Shown here piece by piece: positions 57,374 through 64,000 of a stretch of 64,000 nucleotides of DNA. Each line of letters begins with the position of its first letter. Positions within the stretch are counted from its first letter, which is position 1. The stretch lies in the NCBI RefSeq assembly GCF_015595025.1, contig NZ_JADNRL010000005.1:93225-157224 (forward strand), written 5' to 3'. The position numbers and the translations under genes are program-made. A model generated the notes under the pieces. That model did no database searches. It was not told the DNA's origin and saw only the letters and a list, made by a program, of their open reading frames with translations. The DNA is from Halomonas sp. KAO. Its GTDB lineage: Bacteria; Pseudomonadota; Gammaproteobacteria; Pseudomonadales; Halomonadaceae.

Positions 57374-60121
57374 ATGCGCAGCGACATCGTGGTGCTCAGT
57401 GTCGCCTTCGGCTACCTGGCACTGCTGTTCCTGATCGCCGCCTGGGGCGACCGACGCGCCGAGCAGGGCCGCTCGATAATCGGCTCGCCCAACGTCTATG
57501 CGCTCTCCATCGCCGTCTACTGTACCGCCTGGACCTTCTACGGCAGCGTGGGCCGCGCCGCCCAGTTCGGCCCCAGCTTCCTGCTGATCTACCTTGGGCC
57601 GACCCTGGCGATGCTGATGGCCCCCTTCCTGATTCGCAAGATGGTGCGTATCGCCAGCGCTCAACGCATCACCTCGATTGCCGACTTCATCAGTGCCCGC
57701 TACGGCAAGAGCTCGGGCCTCGGGGCCCTGGTGGCACTGATCGCCCTGATCGGCATCACGCCCTATATCGCCCTGCAGCTCAAGGCGATCACCGTCACCC
57801 ACGCGGTGCTGGTGAACTACCCCGATGCCGGCGACCTGCGCCTGGCCGACGAGCCCTTCTGGCTGGACAAGTCGTTCTGGGTAGCACTGGTGCTGGCCGT
57901 CTTCATCATCCTCTTCGGCACCCGCCACCTGGATGCCAGCGAGCGCCACGAGGGCATGGTGGCCGCCATCGCCTTCGAGTCCCTGGTCAAGCTGGTGGCC
58001 TTCCTGTCCGTGGGTATCTTCACGGTCTTCGTGCTCTTCCAGGGCCCCGGCGACCTCTTCGCCCGGGTCGCCGCCACACCCGACCTCGCCAACCGGCTCG
58101 GGCTGGATGCCGTCCCGGGCACGAGTACGGCCTGGTTCGGCATGCTGGTGCTGGCCTTCCTGGCATTTCTCACGCTGCCCCGCCAGTTCCAGGTGCTGGT
58201 GGTGGAGAACGTCGACGAGCGCCACCTGGCCCGCGCCAGCTGGCTCTTCCCGCTCTATCTGCTGGCCATCAACCTGTTCGTGATCCCCATCGCCATGGCG
58301 GGCCTGTTGCTGATGGGGGATGCCGACCCCGACCGCTTCGTGCTCACCCTGCCGCTCTCTGCCGACCTGGAGGGGCTGCCGCTGCTGGTCTTTATCGGTG
58401 GCCTATCGGCGGCGACCAGCATGGTCATCGTCGAAACCATCGCGCTCTCCACCATGGTCAGCAACCAGCTGGTCATGCCGCTGCTGCTGCGCACCCGCCA
58501 CCTGCATCGCAGTGCCAGCGGCGAGCTGGCCGGCTGGCTGCTGGGCATCCGTCGGGTGGCAATCGTGCTGATACTGCTGCTCGGCTACCTCTATCATGCG
58601 CTGGTCGGCGACGCCTACAGCCTGGTGACCATCGGCCTGGTCTCCTTCGCCGCGGCCTGCCAGTTCGCCCCCGCCATGCTGATCGGCATGTACTGGCGCG
58701 GCGCGCATCACCGTGGCGCCGCCCTGGGGCTGATCGCCGGCACCCTGGTCTGGGCCTGGACCCTGCTGATCCCGGGCTTCGCCCAGTCTGGCTGGCTCGA
58801 CGCCACCTTCCTCGAGCGGGGGCCCTTCGGCATCAGCTGGCTGCGACCCTATGCACTCTTCGGCCTGGAGGGCTGGGACATCTACACCCACTCGCTGCTC
58901 TGGAGCCTGGCCGCCAACCTCGGCCTACTGGTCGGGGTCTCGCTGTTCAGTCGTCAGTCGCCGCTGGAGCAGACTCAGGCGGCGCTGTTTGCCGAGGCCA
59001 TGCACCCGAATCTGCTGGAGACCTCCCTATGGCACGGCCAGACCACCCGCGGCGAGCTGCGCACCCTGCTCGACCGGTATCTGGGCACGGGGACGACCGC
59101 GCGGGTCTTCGCCGATACCGAACCCCAGACGAGTGATGCCGAACAGCCGGCCACCCCGGCCCAGATCGCGCGCGCCGAACAGGCGCTCTCCGGGGCGCTT
59201 GGGAATGCCTCGGCACGGGTGCTGATCAACTCGGTGGTACGCGGTGAAGCACTCGACCTGGAATCGATCCTCAGCATCCTCGATACCACCTCCGAGACCC
59301 TGGAGATCAACCGACGCCTGGAGCAGAAGTCCAGCGAGCTGGCCCAGGCCAGCGAGGAGCTGCGGGCCGCCAACGAGCGTCTGCGCGAGCTCGACCGCCT
59401 GAAGGACGAGTTCGTCGCCATGGTCAGCCACGAGTTGCGCACTCCGCTTACCTCGATCCGCGCCTTCGCCGAGATCCTGCGCGACAGCGACAACCTGCCT
59501 GAAGAGAAGCGGTTGCACTTCCTCGATGTGGTGGTCAAGGAGAGCCAGCGACTCTCACGGCTGATCGAGGAGATTCTCGACCTGGCACGCCTGGAGAGCG
59601 GGCGCCTGACGCTCCACCCCCAATCTCTCGACCTGGTGGCACTGGTGCGTCACAGCGTGGATGCGGTGCATCATATGCAGGCGGACCGGGGAGTGGCGCT
59701 GGAGGTGGTGATCGAGCCGGAGCGGGCCCCGGTCATCGGCGACCCGGATCGCCTGGAGCAGGTGATCATCAACCTGCTCGACAACGCCGGAAAGTTTGCC
59801 GACGAGGAGGACGCACGAGTACGACTCAGCCTGCTGCCACACAAGCGTCACTACCGCCTGATGGTGGAGGACAATGGCCCCGGGATCGGCGAGGAGGAGC
59901 GCGAACGGGTGTTCGAGAAGTTCCACCAGATCCAGCGCGTCGATGCAGCGCCCGACAGGCGTCATGGCCGCCCCCGAGGCAGCGGTCTGGGCCTGCCCAT
60001 CAGCCGCGGGATCGTGGCCCATCTGGGCGGCCGGCTGTGGGTGGAGCAGGCCCCTCATCTCGGTGGTGCCTGCCTGATCATGGAGCTTCCCGAGGCACCG
60101 CCGGATTCACAGGCGCCTTAA
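57374..60121 (+). CDS. SLC5 (sodium/solute symporter)-domain sensor histidine kinase
   Basis: 915 residues. N-terminal ~490 residues are a 13-TM sodium:solute symporter domain (YCTAWTFYGSVGRAAQFGP, QRITSIADFISARYGKSSG). A STAC-like linker and a coiled coil follow, then DHp with His686 in MVSHELRTPLTSIRAF, and HATPase with N box INLLDNAGKF, G1 DNGPGIGEEERERVFEKFHQ, G2 GSGLGLPISRG. All kinase motifs are intact. The family (CbrA, CrbS) senses or transports carbon sources such as histidine or acetate and controls carbon metabolism. Last gene of a four-gene rightward operon. Confidence 0.93.
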   Translation: MRSDIVVLSVAFGYLALLFLIAAWGDRRAEQGRSIIGSPNVYALSIAVYCTAWTFYGSVGRAAQFGPSFLLIYLGPTLAMLMAPFLIRKMVRIASAQRITSIADFISARYGKSSGLGALVALIALIGITPYIALQLKAITVTHAVLVNYPDAGDLRLADEPFWLDKSFWVALVLAVFIILFGTRHLDASERHEGMVAAIAFESLVKLVAFLSVGIFTVFVLFQGPGDLFARVAATPDLANRLGLDAVPGTSTAWFGMLVLAFLAFLTLPRQFQVLVVENVDERHLARASWLFPLYLLAINLFVIPIAMAGLLLMGDADPDRFVLTLPLSADLEGLPLLVFIGGLSAATSMVIVETIALSTMVSNQLVMPLLLRTRHLHRSASGELAGWLLGIRRVAIVLILLLGYLYHALVGDAYSLVTIGLVSFAAACQFAPAMLIGMYWRGAHHRGAALGLIAGTLVWAWTLLIPGFAQSGWLDATFLERGPFGISWLRPYALFGLEGWDIYTHSLLWSLAANLGLLVGVSLFSRQSPLEQTQAALFAEAMHPNLLETSLWHGQTTRGELRTLLDRYLGTGTTARVFADTEPQTSDAEQPATPAQIARAEQALSGALGNASARVLINSVVRGEALDLESILSILDTTSETLEINRRLEQKSSELAQASEELRAANERLRELDRLKDEFVAMVSHELRTPLTSIRAFAEILRDSDNLPEEKRLHFLDVVVKESQRLSRLIEEILDLARLESGRLTLHPQSLDLVALVRHSVDAVHHMQADRGVALEVVIEPERAPVIGDPDRLEQVIINLLDNAGKFADEEDARVRLSLLPHKRHYRLMVEDNGPGIGEEERERVFEKFHQIQRVDAAPDRRHGRPRGSGLGLPISRGIVAHLGGRLWVEQAPHLGGACLIMELPEAPPDSQAP

Positions 60122-60186
60122 CCGGGCGATACACCAGGCCCCCATCGCGAGGCGGAGCCTCCCTCCTGCTGATCACGCGCTGGACC

Positions 60187-61314
60187 CTAAGCCCGCTTCG
60201 CACTCCGCTGCAGCGCCCGTATCTGCTGTAGGTCATATCGCAGCAGCAACCGCTGGTCCTTGCCGAGGCGTGCCATATCCACCCAGCCGTCGGCAGCACG
60301 GCCGGCGGTGAGATTGTGGCACTGCTCATGGAGCAGCAGTGCCTGCAAGCGCCCATGGGCAGCGGTGAGTTCACGGCAGCTGTCGGCCCCCAGCTTGCCC
60401 CTGGCGACCAGCGCAGCGAGCCGCCGCCGGGTATCGATTTCGCGCACACCGTGCCGCAGCGACATCAGTCTTGTCGCGGCAACCAGTGGCAGGATGGCCT
60501 GATGCTTGAGATTGATGGCCCGCTCGTGGGGCGCCCCTTGCAGTGACCCGGCCAGCCGGCCGAGGCGATCCAGCGCCACCGGCTGCTCATCGAACAGCGC
60601 CCCCATCTCGTCGAGGAAGAGCCCCGCCGCGGGAAGGCGCGCCGCCACCCAGTCGCTCAGCGCCTCGGCGAGGGACTCGTCACCGAAGGCCGGGGTGAAA
60701 TCGAGCAGGATATTGGCCTGCTGGACGCGCTTGACGCGTCGGTCGGCGCTCCATATCTCGAGCTGGCGCTGCCACTCCGAGAGGCGCTTGCGCCACATCG
60801 GCCAGCGCGCCATGACATGACCACTGCACAGCGGAATCCCCGCGCGATCGAGCCGCTCGCTGAAGCGCTCGCCCAGCGACTGGAAATAACCGTCGATCTC
60901 GACATGCCGGGCATCCGGATACTCGTCGATGATCATGGCATTGTCCTGATCCGGGGCCAGCAGGCTCTCGTGGCGGCCCCCGGAGCCCAGCACCACGACA
61001 CAGTACGCCACCGGCGGCGCGCCCCACCCCTGTCCCTTCATCTCGATCTCGGCGAGACGAATGGCACGACGGTAGAGCCAGGCGTTATGGTCGCTGATCA
61101 GTTGGGCGATCCGCCAGGCAGGCAGATCGAGACGCCACAGGGCCTCCACGAGGGTGGGCTGCCAGGCGTGGGCGTCGGCCAGGTCGGGATGGGGCCCCAG
61201 ATCGACCAGGGCATCGCGCAGGGGCGCGAGAAGATCGGGCAGGCTGGCGGGATCCGGCAGGGTCGCCCCGGCAAAAAGATCCCGCCATGGTGAGGCACGA
61301 TGCAGAAGGCGCAC
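60187..61314 (-). CDS. DUF294 nucleotidyltransferase-like protein
   Basis: 375 residues. A nucleotidyltransferase-fold core, VVVLGSGGRHESLLAPDQDNAMI (split here as the GSGGR-E plus DQDNA metal-binding Asp pair), and a DUF294-C helical half (DFTPAFGDES, NLKHQAILPLVAATRLMSLR). Related to the PII-uridylyltransferase GlnD head domain. CBS-domain partners are missing: the full-length family member has CBS and cNMP domains first. I recall DUF294 genes next to DnaQ-like exonuclease and acetate-transport genes in Pseudomonas and Vibrio. Convergent with the SLC5 kinase gene, 16 nt after hlyU. Confidence 0.85.
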   Translation of the reverse strand: MRLLHRASPWRDLFAGATLPDPASLPDLLAPLRDALVDLGPHPDLADAHAWQPTLVEALWRLDLPAWRIAQLISDHNAWLYRRAIRLAEIEMKGQGWGAPPVAYCVVVLGSGGRHESLLAPDQDNAMIIDEYPDARHVEIDGYFQSLGERFSERLDRAGIPLCSGHVMARWPMWRKRLSEWQRQLEIWSADRRVKRVQQANILLDFTPAFGDESLAEALSDWVAARLPAAGLFLDEMGALFDEQPVALDRLGRLAGSLQGAPHERAINLKHQAILPLVAATRLMSLRHGVREIDTRRRLAALVARGKLGADSCRELTAAHGRLQALLLHEQCHNLTAGRAADGWVDMARLGKDQRLLLRYDLQQIRALQRSAKRA

Positions 61315-61330
61315 GACTCTCTCGCCAGGA

Positions 61331-61651
61331 CTAGCGAGCGAACATGTCGTCGCCCATCTCGTCGATGAAGCGCTGCGCCTTGCTGACCATCAGCTCGTCG
61401 CAGGCCTCGCGGCCGGGCACCATATCAGAGCGTTCGAAGCGGTGCTCGAGCACCTCATCCTCGTCCTCTTCGCCATCCCCGCTCAGCGGCCGACGGATCC
61501 AGCCGCTGACGCGGTATTGGCCACCCTCCTGGGCCGGCTCGGAGACAATCAGATAGCCGTTATGCTCCACCGGCTCGGCGGCCGGAGCATGGCCAGGGGA
61601 GCCATCGTCATCGCCGGCACCGAACAGCCCCGAGAGAAGCTTCTTGAACAT
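61331..61651 (-). CDS. hlyU: HlyU-family protein
   Basis: 106 residues. The second half VEHNGYLIVSEPAQEGGQYRV and RFERSDMVPGREACDELMVS match the HlyU domain (PF10115). In Vibrio, HlyU is a winged-helix activator of haemolysin genes; the environmental homologues of ~100 residues in Halomonas have unknown targets, and no winged-helix motif is obvious here. AGGAGG lies before the ATG. A perfect 16-bp tandem repeat sits 14 nt upstream. Likely co-transcribed with the DUF294 gene. Confidence 0.8.
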   Translation of the reverse strand: MFKKLLSGLFGAGDDDGSPGHAPAAEPVEHNGYLIVSEPAQEGGQYRVSGWIRRPLSGDGEEDEDEVLEHRFERSDMVPGREACDELMVSKAQRFIDEMGDDMFAR

Positions 61652-61665
61652 GACAAGCCTCCTAC

Positions 61666-61697
61666 TAGTACCTAGACCTGGTAGTACCTAGACCTGG
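61666..61697. repeat. Perfect 16-bp tandem direct repeat upstream of hlyU
   Basis: tagtacctagacctgg occurs twice without a gap (61666-61681 and 61682-61697), in the 106-bp space between argG and hlyU, ending 14 nt from the hlyU ATG. Each unit contains the short palindrome-like ctag. Confidence 0.95.
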
Positions 61698-61726
61698 CAC
61701 CCACGATCCTTGCGGAATGCATGCCG

Positions 61727-61750
61727 GTGGAGCGCCCGCAGGCGCCCCAC
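61727..61750 (-). terminator. Imperfect stem-loop after argG
   Basis: GTGGAGCGCC (61727-61736) pairs with GGCGCCCCAC (61741-61750) with one mismatch and a CGCA loop, 7 nt after the argG stop on the minus strand. No T-tract. Confidence 0.35.
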
Positions 61751-61757
61751 GGCGGCA

Positions 61758-62978
61758 TCAGTCCTGCTTGCGTCCCTTGCCGGCGGCAATACGCAGGCGC
61801 AGGGCATTGAGCTTGATAAAGCCTTCGGCATCCTTCTGGTCGTAGGCGCCGGCATCATCCTCGAAGGTCGCGATGGACTCGTCGAACAGCGACTGATCGG
61901 ACTGGCGACCGGCGACGATGACGTTGCCCTTGTAGAGCTTGAGGCGAACCACACCCGAGACATTGCGCTGGGTCTCGTCGATGGCGGCCTGCAGCATGCG
62001 ACGCTCCGGGCTCCACCAGTAGCCGTTATAGATGACCTCGGCATACTTGGGCATCAGCTCATCCTTGAGGTGAGCCTCCTCACGGTCGAGCGTCAGCGAC
62101 TCGATGGCGCGGTGCGCCTTGAGCATGATGGTGCCCCCGGGCGTCTCGTAGCAGCCACGAGACTTCATGCCGACATAGCGGTTCTCGACGATATCGAGAC
62201 GGCCGATGCCGTTGTCACCGCCCATCTTGTTGAGCTTCTCGAGCACCTCATGGGGCTTCATCGGCACCCCATCGATGGCCACGATATCGCCCTTGTCATA
62301 GGTAAGCTCGACGTAGGTGGGCTCGTCCGGGGCGGCCTCCGGCGAGACGCTCCAGCGCCACATGTCCTCCTCGGCCTCGGCCCAGGGATCCTCGAGAATG
62401 CCCCCCTCATAGGAGATATGCAGCAGGTTGGCGTCCATGGAGTAGGGCGACTTCTTCTTCTGGCCGGCGAAGTCCACCGGGATGTCGTGCTGCTGGCAGT
62501 AGGCCATCAGCTTCTCACGGGAGTTCAGGTCCCACTCACGCCAGGGCGCGATCACCTTGACGCCGGGCTTCAGCGCGTAGGCGCCGAGCTCGAAGCGCAC
62601 CTGGTCATTGCCCTTGCCGGTGGCACCGTGGGAGATGGCGTCGGCGCCGGTCTGGTTGGCGATCTCGATCAGGCGACGGGCGATCAGCGGGCGCGCAATG
62701 GAGGTGCCGAGCAGGTACTCGCCCTCGTAGATGGTATTGGCACGGAACATCGGATAGACGTAGTCGCGCACGAACTCCTCGCGAAGGTCCTCGATGTAGA
62801 TCTCCTTGACGCCCAGTGCCTGAGCCTTGGCACGCGCCGGCTCCACCTCCTCGCCCTGACCGATGTCAGCGGTGAAGGTCACCACCTCGCAGTTGTAGGT
62901 TTCCTGCAACCACTTGACGATTACGGAGGTGTCCAGGCCGCCGGAGTAGGCCAGCACCACCTTCTTGACATCGGACAT
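61758..62978 (-). CDS. argG: Argininosuccinate synthase
   Basis: 406 residues from ATG 62978; the longer upstream frame overlaps the divergent rnt leader and is rejected. Couples citrulline and aspartate using ATP in arginine synthesis. PP-loop [17 protein letters not shown] (residues ~7-23), [35 protein letters not shown]. This is the typical short argG class of ~400 residues. GGAG lies 9 nt before ATG. A promoter candidate lies at 63017-63045. Confidence 0.98.
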   Translation of the reverse strand: MSDVKKVVLAYSGGLDTSVIVKWLQETYNCEVVTFTADIGQGEEVEPARAKAQALGVKEIYIEDLREEFVRDYVYPMFRANTIYEGEYLLGTSIARPLIARRLIEIANQTGADAISHGATGKGNDQVRFELGAYALKPGVKVIAPWREWDLNSREKLMAYCQQHDIPVDFAGQKKKSPYSMDANLLHISYEGGILEDPWAEAEEDMWRWSVSPEAAPDEPTYVELTYDKGDIVAIDGVPMKPHEVLEKLNKMGGDNGIGRLDIVENRYVGMKSRGCYETPGGTIMLKAHRAIESLTLDREEAHLKDELMPKYAEVIYNGYWWSPERRMLQAAIDETQRNVSGVVRLKLYKGNVIVAGRQSDQSLFDESIATFEDDAGAYDQKDAEGFIKLNALRLRIAAGKGRKQD

Positions 62979-63016
62979 TCGAGGAGCTCCTTTCTGATGA
63001 ATACGAGAGACCTGCC

Positions 63017-63045
63017 AGTATAGCGCGCCAGCATGGCCTCGAATA
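63017..63045 (-). promoter_or_regulatory. Probable promoter of argG
   Basis: Minus strand: TATACT (63017-63022), 17 bp from a weak TATTCG -35 (63040-63045). The -10 is strong. About 39 bp before the argG ATG. Confidence 0.5.
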
Positions 63046-63154
63046 CCGCCCATCCACGGGACCTCACGGGAGCGAGCTGCTAGACTGCGCGGACTCGAGC
63101 CGGGCCGCGGCCAGCCTGCCCGTGACATCAATGCCAAACACGAAGGAGAGGTGC

Positions 63155-63823
63155 ATGAGCGAGGCGATCGCCCGCGACCTGATGGCACAGCGATTCCGCA
63201 GCTACCTGCCGGTGGTGGTCGACATGGAAACCGGCGGCTTCGATTCCGAGCGCAATGCGATCCTCGAGATCGCCGCGGTCACCCTGACCATGAACGCCGA
63301 GGGTTACCTGCTCCCCGAGTCGACCTATGCCTTCCACGTGGAGCCCTTTGCGGGTGCCAGCATCGAGCAATCGGCACTGGACTTCACCGGCATCCGGCTC
63401 GACGACCCCCTGCGTCGCCAGGTGGCGGTCAACGAGACCGAGGCGCTCAACGAGATCTTTCGTCCCATACGCAAGTCGATCAAGGCCCATGGCTGCACCC
63501 GCGCCATCCTGGTCGGCCACAACTCGGCGTTCGATCACGGCTTCCTCAACGCCGCGGTGAACCGTTCCGGCATCAAGCGCAACCCCTTCCACCCCTTCTC
63601 CAGTTTCGATACCGCCTCCCTGGCCGGCCTGATGTACGGCCAGACGGTACTGGCCCGGGCCTGCCGAGCCGCCGGCATCGAATTCAACAACAGCGAGGCG
63701 CACTCGGCTCGCTATGATACCGAGCGCACCGCCGAGTTGTTCTGCGCCATGGTCAATCGTTACAAGGAGATCGGCGGCTGGGCCCAGACCCAGCGCGAAC
63801 AGGGAATGGAAGAGGCGCCATAG
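63155..63823 (+). CDS. rnt: Ribonuclease T
   Basis: 222 residues from ATG 63155, with GGAGAGG just upstream. DEDDh 3'-5' exoribonuclease that trims tRNA CCA ends and other stable RNAs. Exo motifs: [19 protein letters not shown], and [14 protein letters not shown] (catalytic His and Asp). The Arg/Lys-rich N-terminal substrate-binding patch (AQRFRSYLP) is present. Divergent from argG. A separate exonuclease from the membrane DnaQ-like one at 55072. Confidence 0.96.
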   Translation: MSEAIARDLMAQRFRSYLPVVVDMETGGFDSERNAILEIAAVTLTMNAEGYLLPESTYAFHVEPFAGASIEQSALDFTGIRLDDPLRRQVAVNETEALNEIFRPIRKSIKAHGCTRAILVGHNSAFDHGFLNAAVNRSGIKRNPFHPFSSFDTASLAGLMYGQTVLARACRAAGIEFNNSEAHSARYDTERTAELFCAMVNRYKEIGGWAQTQREQGMEEAP

Positions 63824-63879
63824 GCTGGAAAGCAGCATAAGCCCGCCCCATAGCAAACACCCCCGCAGCCATGAACTGC

Positions 63880-63923
63880 ACCCCGAAAGTTGGACACCCA
63901 CATCCAACCTTCGGGGTGTTTTT
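63880..63923 (+). terminator. Intrinsic-terminator-like hairpin in the IS left end
   Basis: ACCCCGAA (63880-63887) pairs with TTCGGGGT (63910-63917), and inside it GTTGGA (63889-63894) with TCCAAC (63903-63908); one internal mismatch. Then GTTTTT (63918-63923) precedes the transposase ATG. It would block transcription reading in from rnt, limiting transposase expression. Confidence 0.7.
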
Positions 63924-64000
63924 ATGAGTAACCGATACGACGAGTGTTTCAAGCTGCTGGTGGCACAGCAGTGCTTGCACGGTGACACCAGCTTGAGGGA
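63924..64000 (+). CDS. IS3-family transposase OrfA, N-terminal fragment (3' end outside window)
   Basis: 25 codons from ATG 63924 (MSNRYDECFKLLVAQQCLHG). The start fits an IS3-type OrfA helix-turn-helix protein by position behind an IS150-like terminal repeat. The sequence alone is too short to be certain. The frame runs off the window. Confidence 0.5.
   Translation, partial: MSNRYDECFKLLVAQQCLHGDTSLR

Larger units (their letters stand above)
63872..64000 (+). mobile_element. Left end of an IS3-family (IS150 subgroup-like) insertion sequence, truncated by the window
   Basis: Begins TGAACTGCACCCCGAAAGTT, which resembles the TGTACTGCACCC terminal repeat of IS150-type elements. A hairpin (63880-63917) and a T5 run follow, then an ORF from 63924 with an orfA-like start. 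The right end is outside the window, so completeness, target duplication and activity are unknown. Confidence 0.7.

Noticed and set aside
60122..60186. Terminator between the convergent SLC5 kinase and DUF294 genes
   Set aside because: Only a 5-bp GAGGC/GCCTC stem is visible in 65 bp, too weak to call.
1..64000. CRISPR arrays, tRNA or rRNA genes, prophage
   Set aside because: No regularly spaced repeat-spacer pattern, no cloverleaf-like sequence with TTCGA/CCA features, and no rRNA or phage structural gene was noticed. Small RNAs cannot be excluded by eye.

Overview
The window looks like chromosome from a high-GC gammaproteobacterium of the Halomonadaceae (Halomonas type). This rests on gene order and protein character, not on a database search: a gyrA-serC-pheA-tyrA/aroA-cmk-rpsA run with fused TyrA-AroA, an MvaT-type nucleoid protein, a LapD-like receptor, metG next to an anchorless RnfB and nth, and acidic protein tails. 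Almost all of it is core or shell genome. The only clear insertion sequence is the left end of an IS3-family (IS150-like) element at the right edge.

Layout. 1-5.3 kb: purine catabolism and salvage (xdhB 3' end, xdhC, guaD, an AzgA-type NCS2 purine permease, and a convergent adenine deaminase). 5.3-13.2 kb: a leftward operon for a bd-type (CIO-like) quinol oxidase with its CydDC exporter and a translationally coupled DUF4139 secreted protein. 13.4-14.4 kb: Ca2+/Na+ antiporter. 14.5-18.3 kb: pqiABC lipid-transport operon. 18.4-23.1 kb: rhlE, an unknown protein, an MFS transporter, asparaginase and a DUF2789 protein. 23.3-27.5 kb: wobble-base tRNA modification (TrhP/YegQ diverging from queC-queE-queD) and a YkgJ cysteine-cluster protein. 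28-38.6 kb: mvaT and the leftward gyrA...rpsA run of aromatic amino acid, serine, nucleotide and translation genes. 38.7-46.5 kb: thioesterase, rdgC, acyltransferase, LapD-like c-di-GMP receptor, thiI and small proteins. 46.8-50.5 kb: metG, RnfB, nth. 50.5-54.4 kb: ArsA-like ATPase, a small protein ending Cys-Cys, a CstA-family transporter and a glutathione transferase. 54.7-61.7 kb: a signalling locus (CheY-like receiver, pseudo-histidine-kinase/exonuclease fusion, two-TM protein, SLC5-histidine kinase) facing a DUF294 nucleotidyltransferase-like gene with hlyU. 61.7-63.8 kb: argG and rnt.

The two most interesting systems are both accessory to carbon uptake. First, cstA, a 101-residue protein whose only cysteines are a C-terminal CC pair, and a cysteine-free ArsA/Get3-type ATPase form a three-gene unit that parallels btsT-yjiX-yjiA of E. 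coli (transporter, small CC-ending protein, SIMIBI-class NTPase). Second, a DEDDh exonuclease is fused to a membrane-bound, apparently dead histidine kinase and sits between a stand-alone receiver and a transporter-like histidine kinase.

At the DNA level, two copies of a ~106-bp interspersed element (1162-1268 and 49710-49815) differ by compensatory changes in a central hairpin. A 159-bp MITE-like inverted repeat lies at 54426-54584. Several short exact or near-exact tandem repeats sit upstream of hlyU, ansA and lapD. No tRNA, rRNA or CRISPR array was seen.
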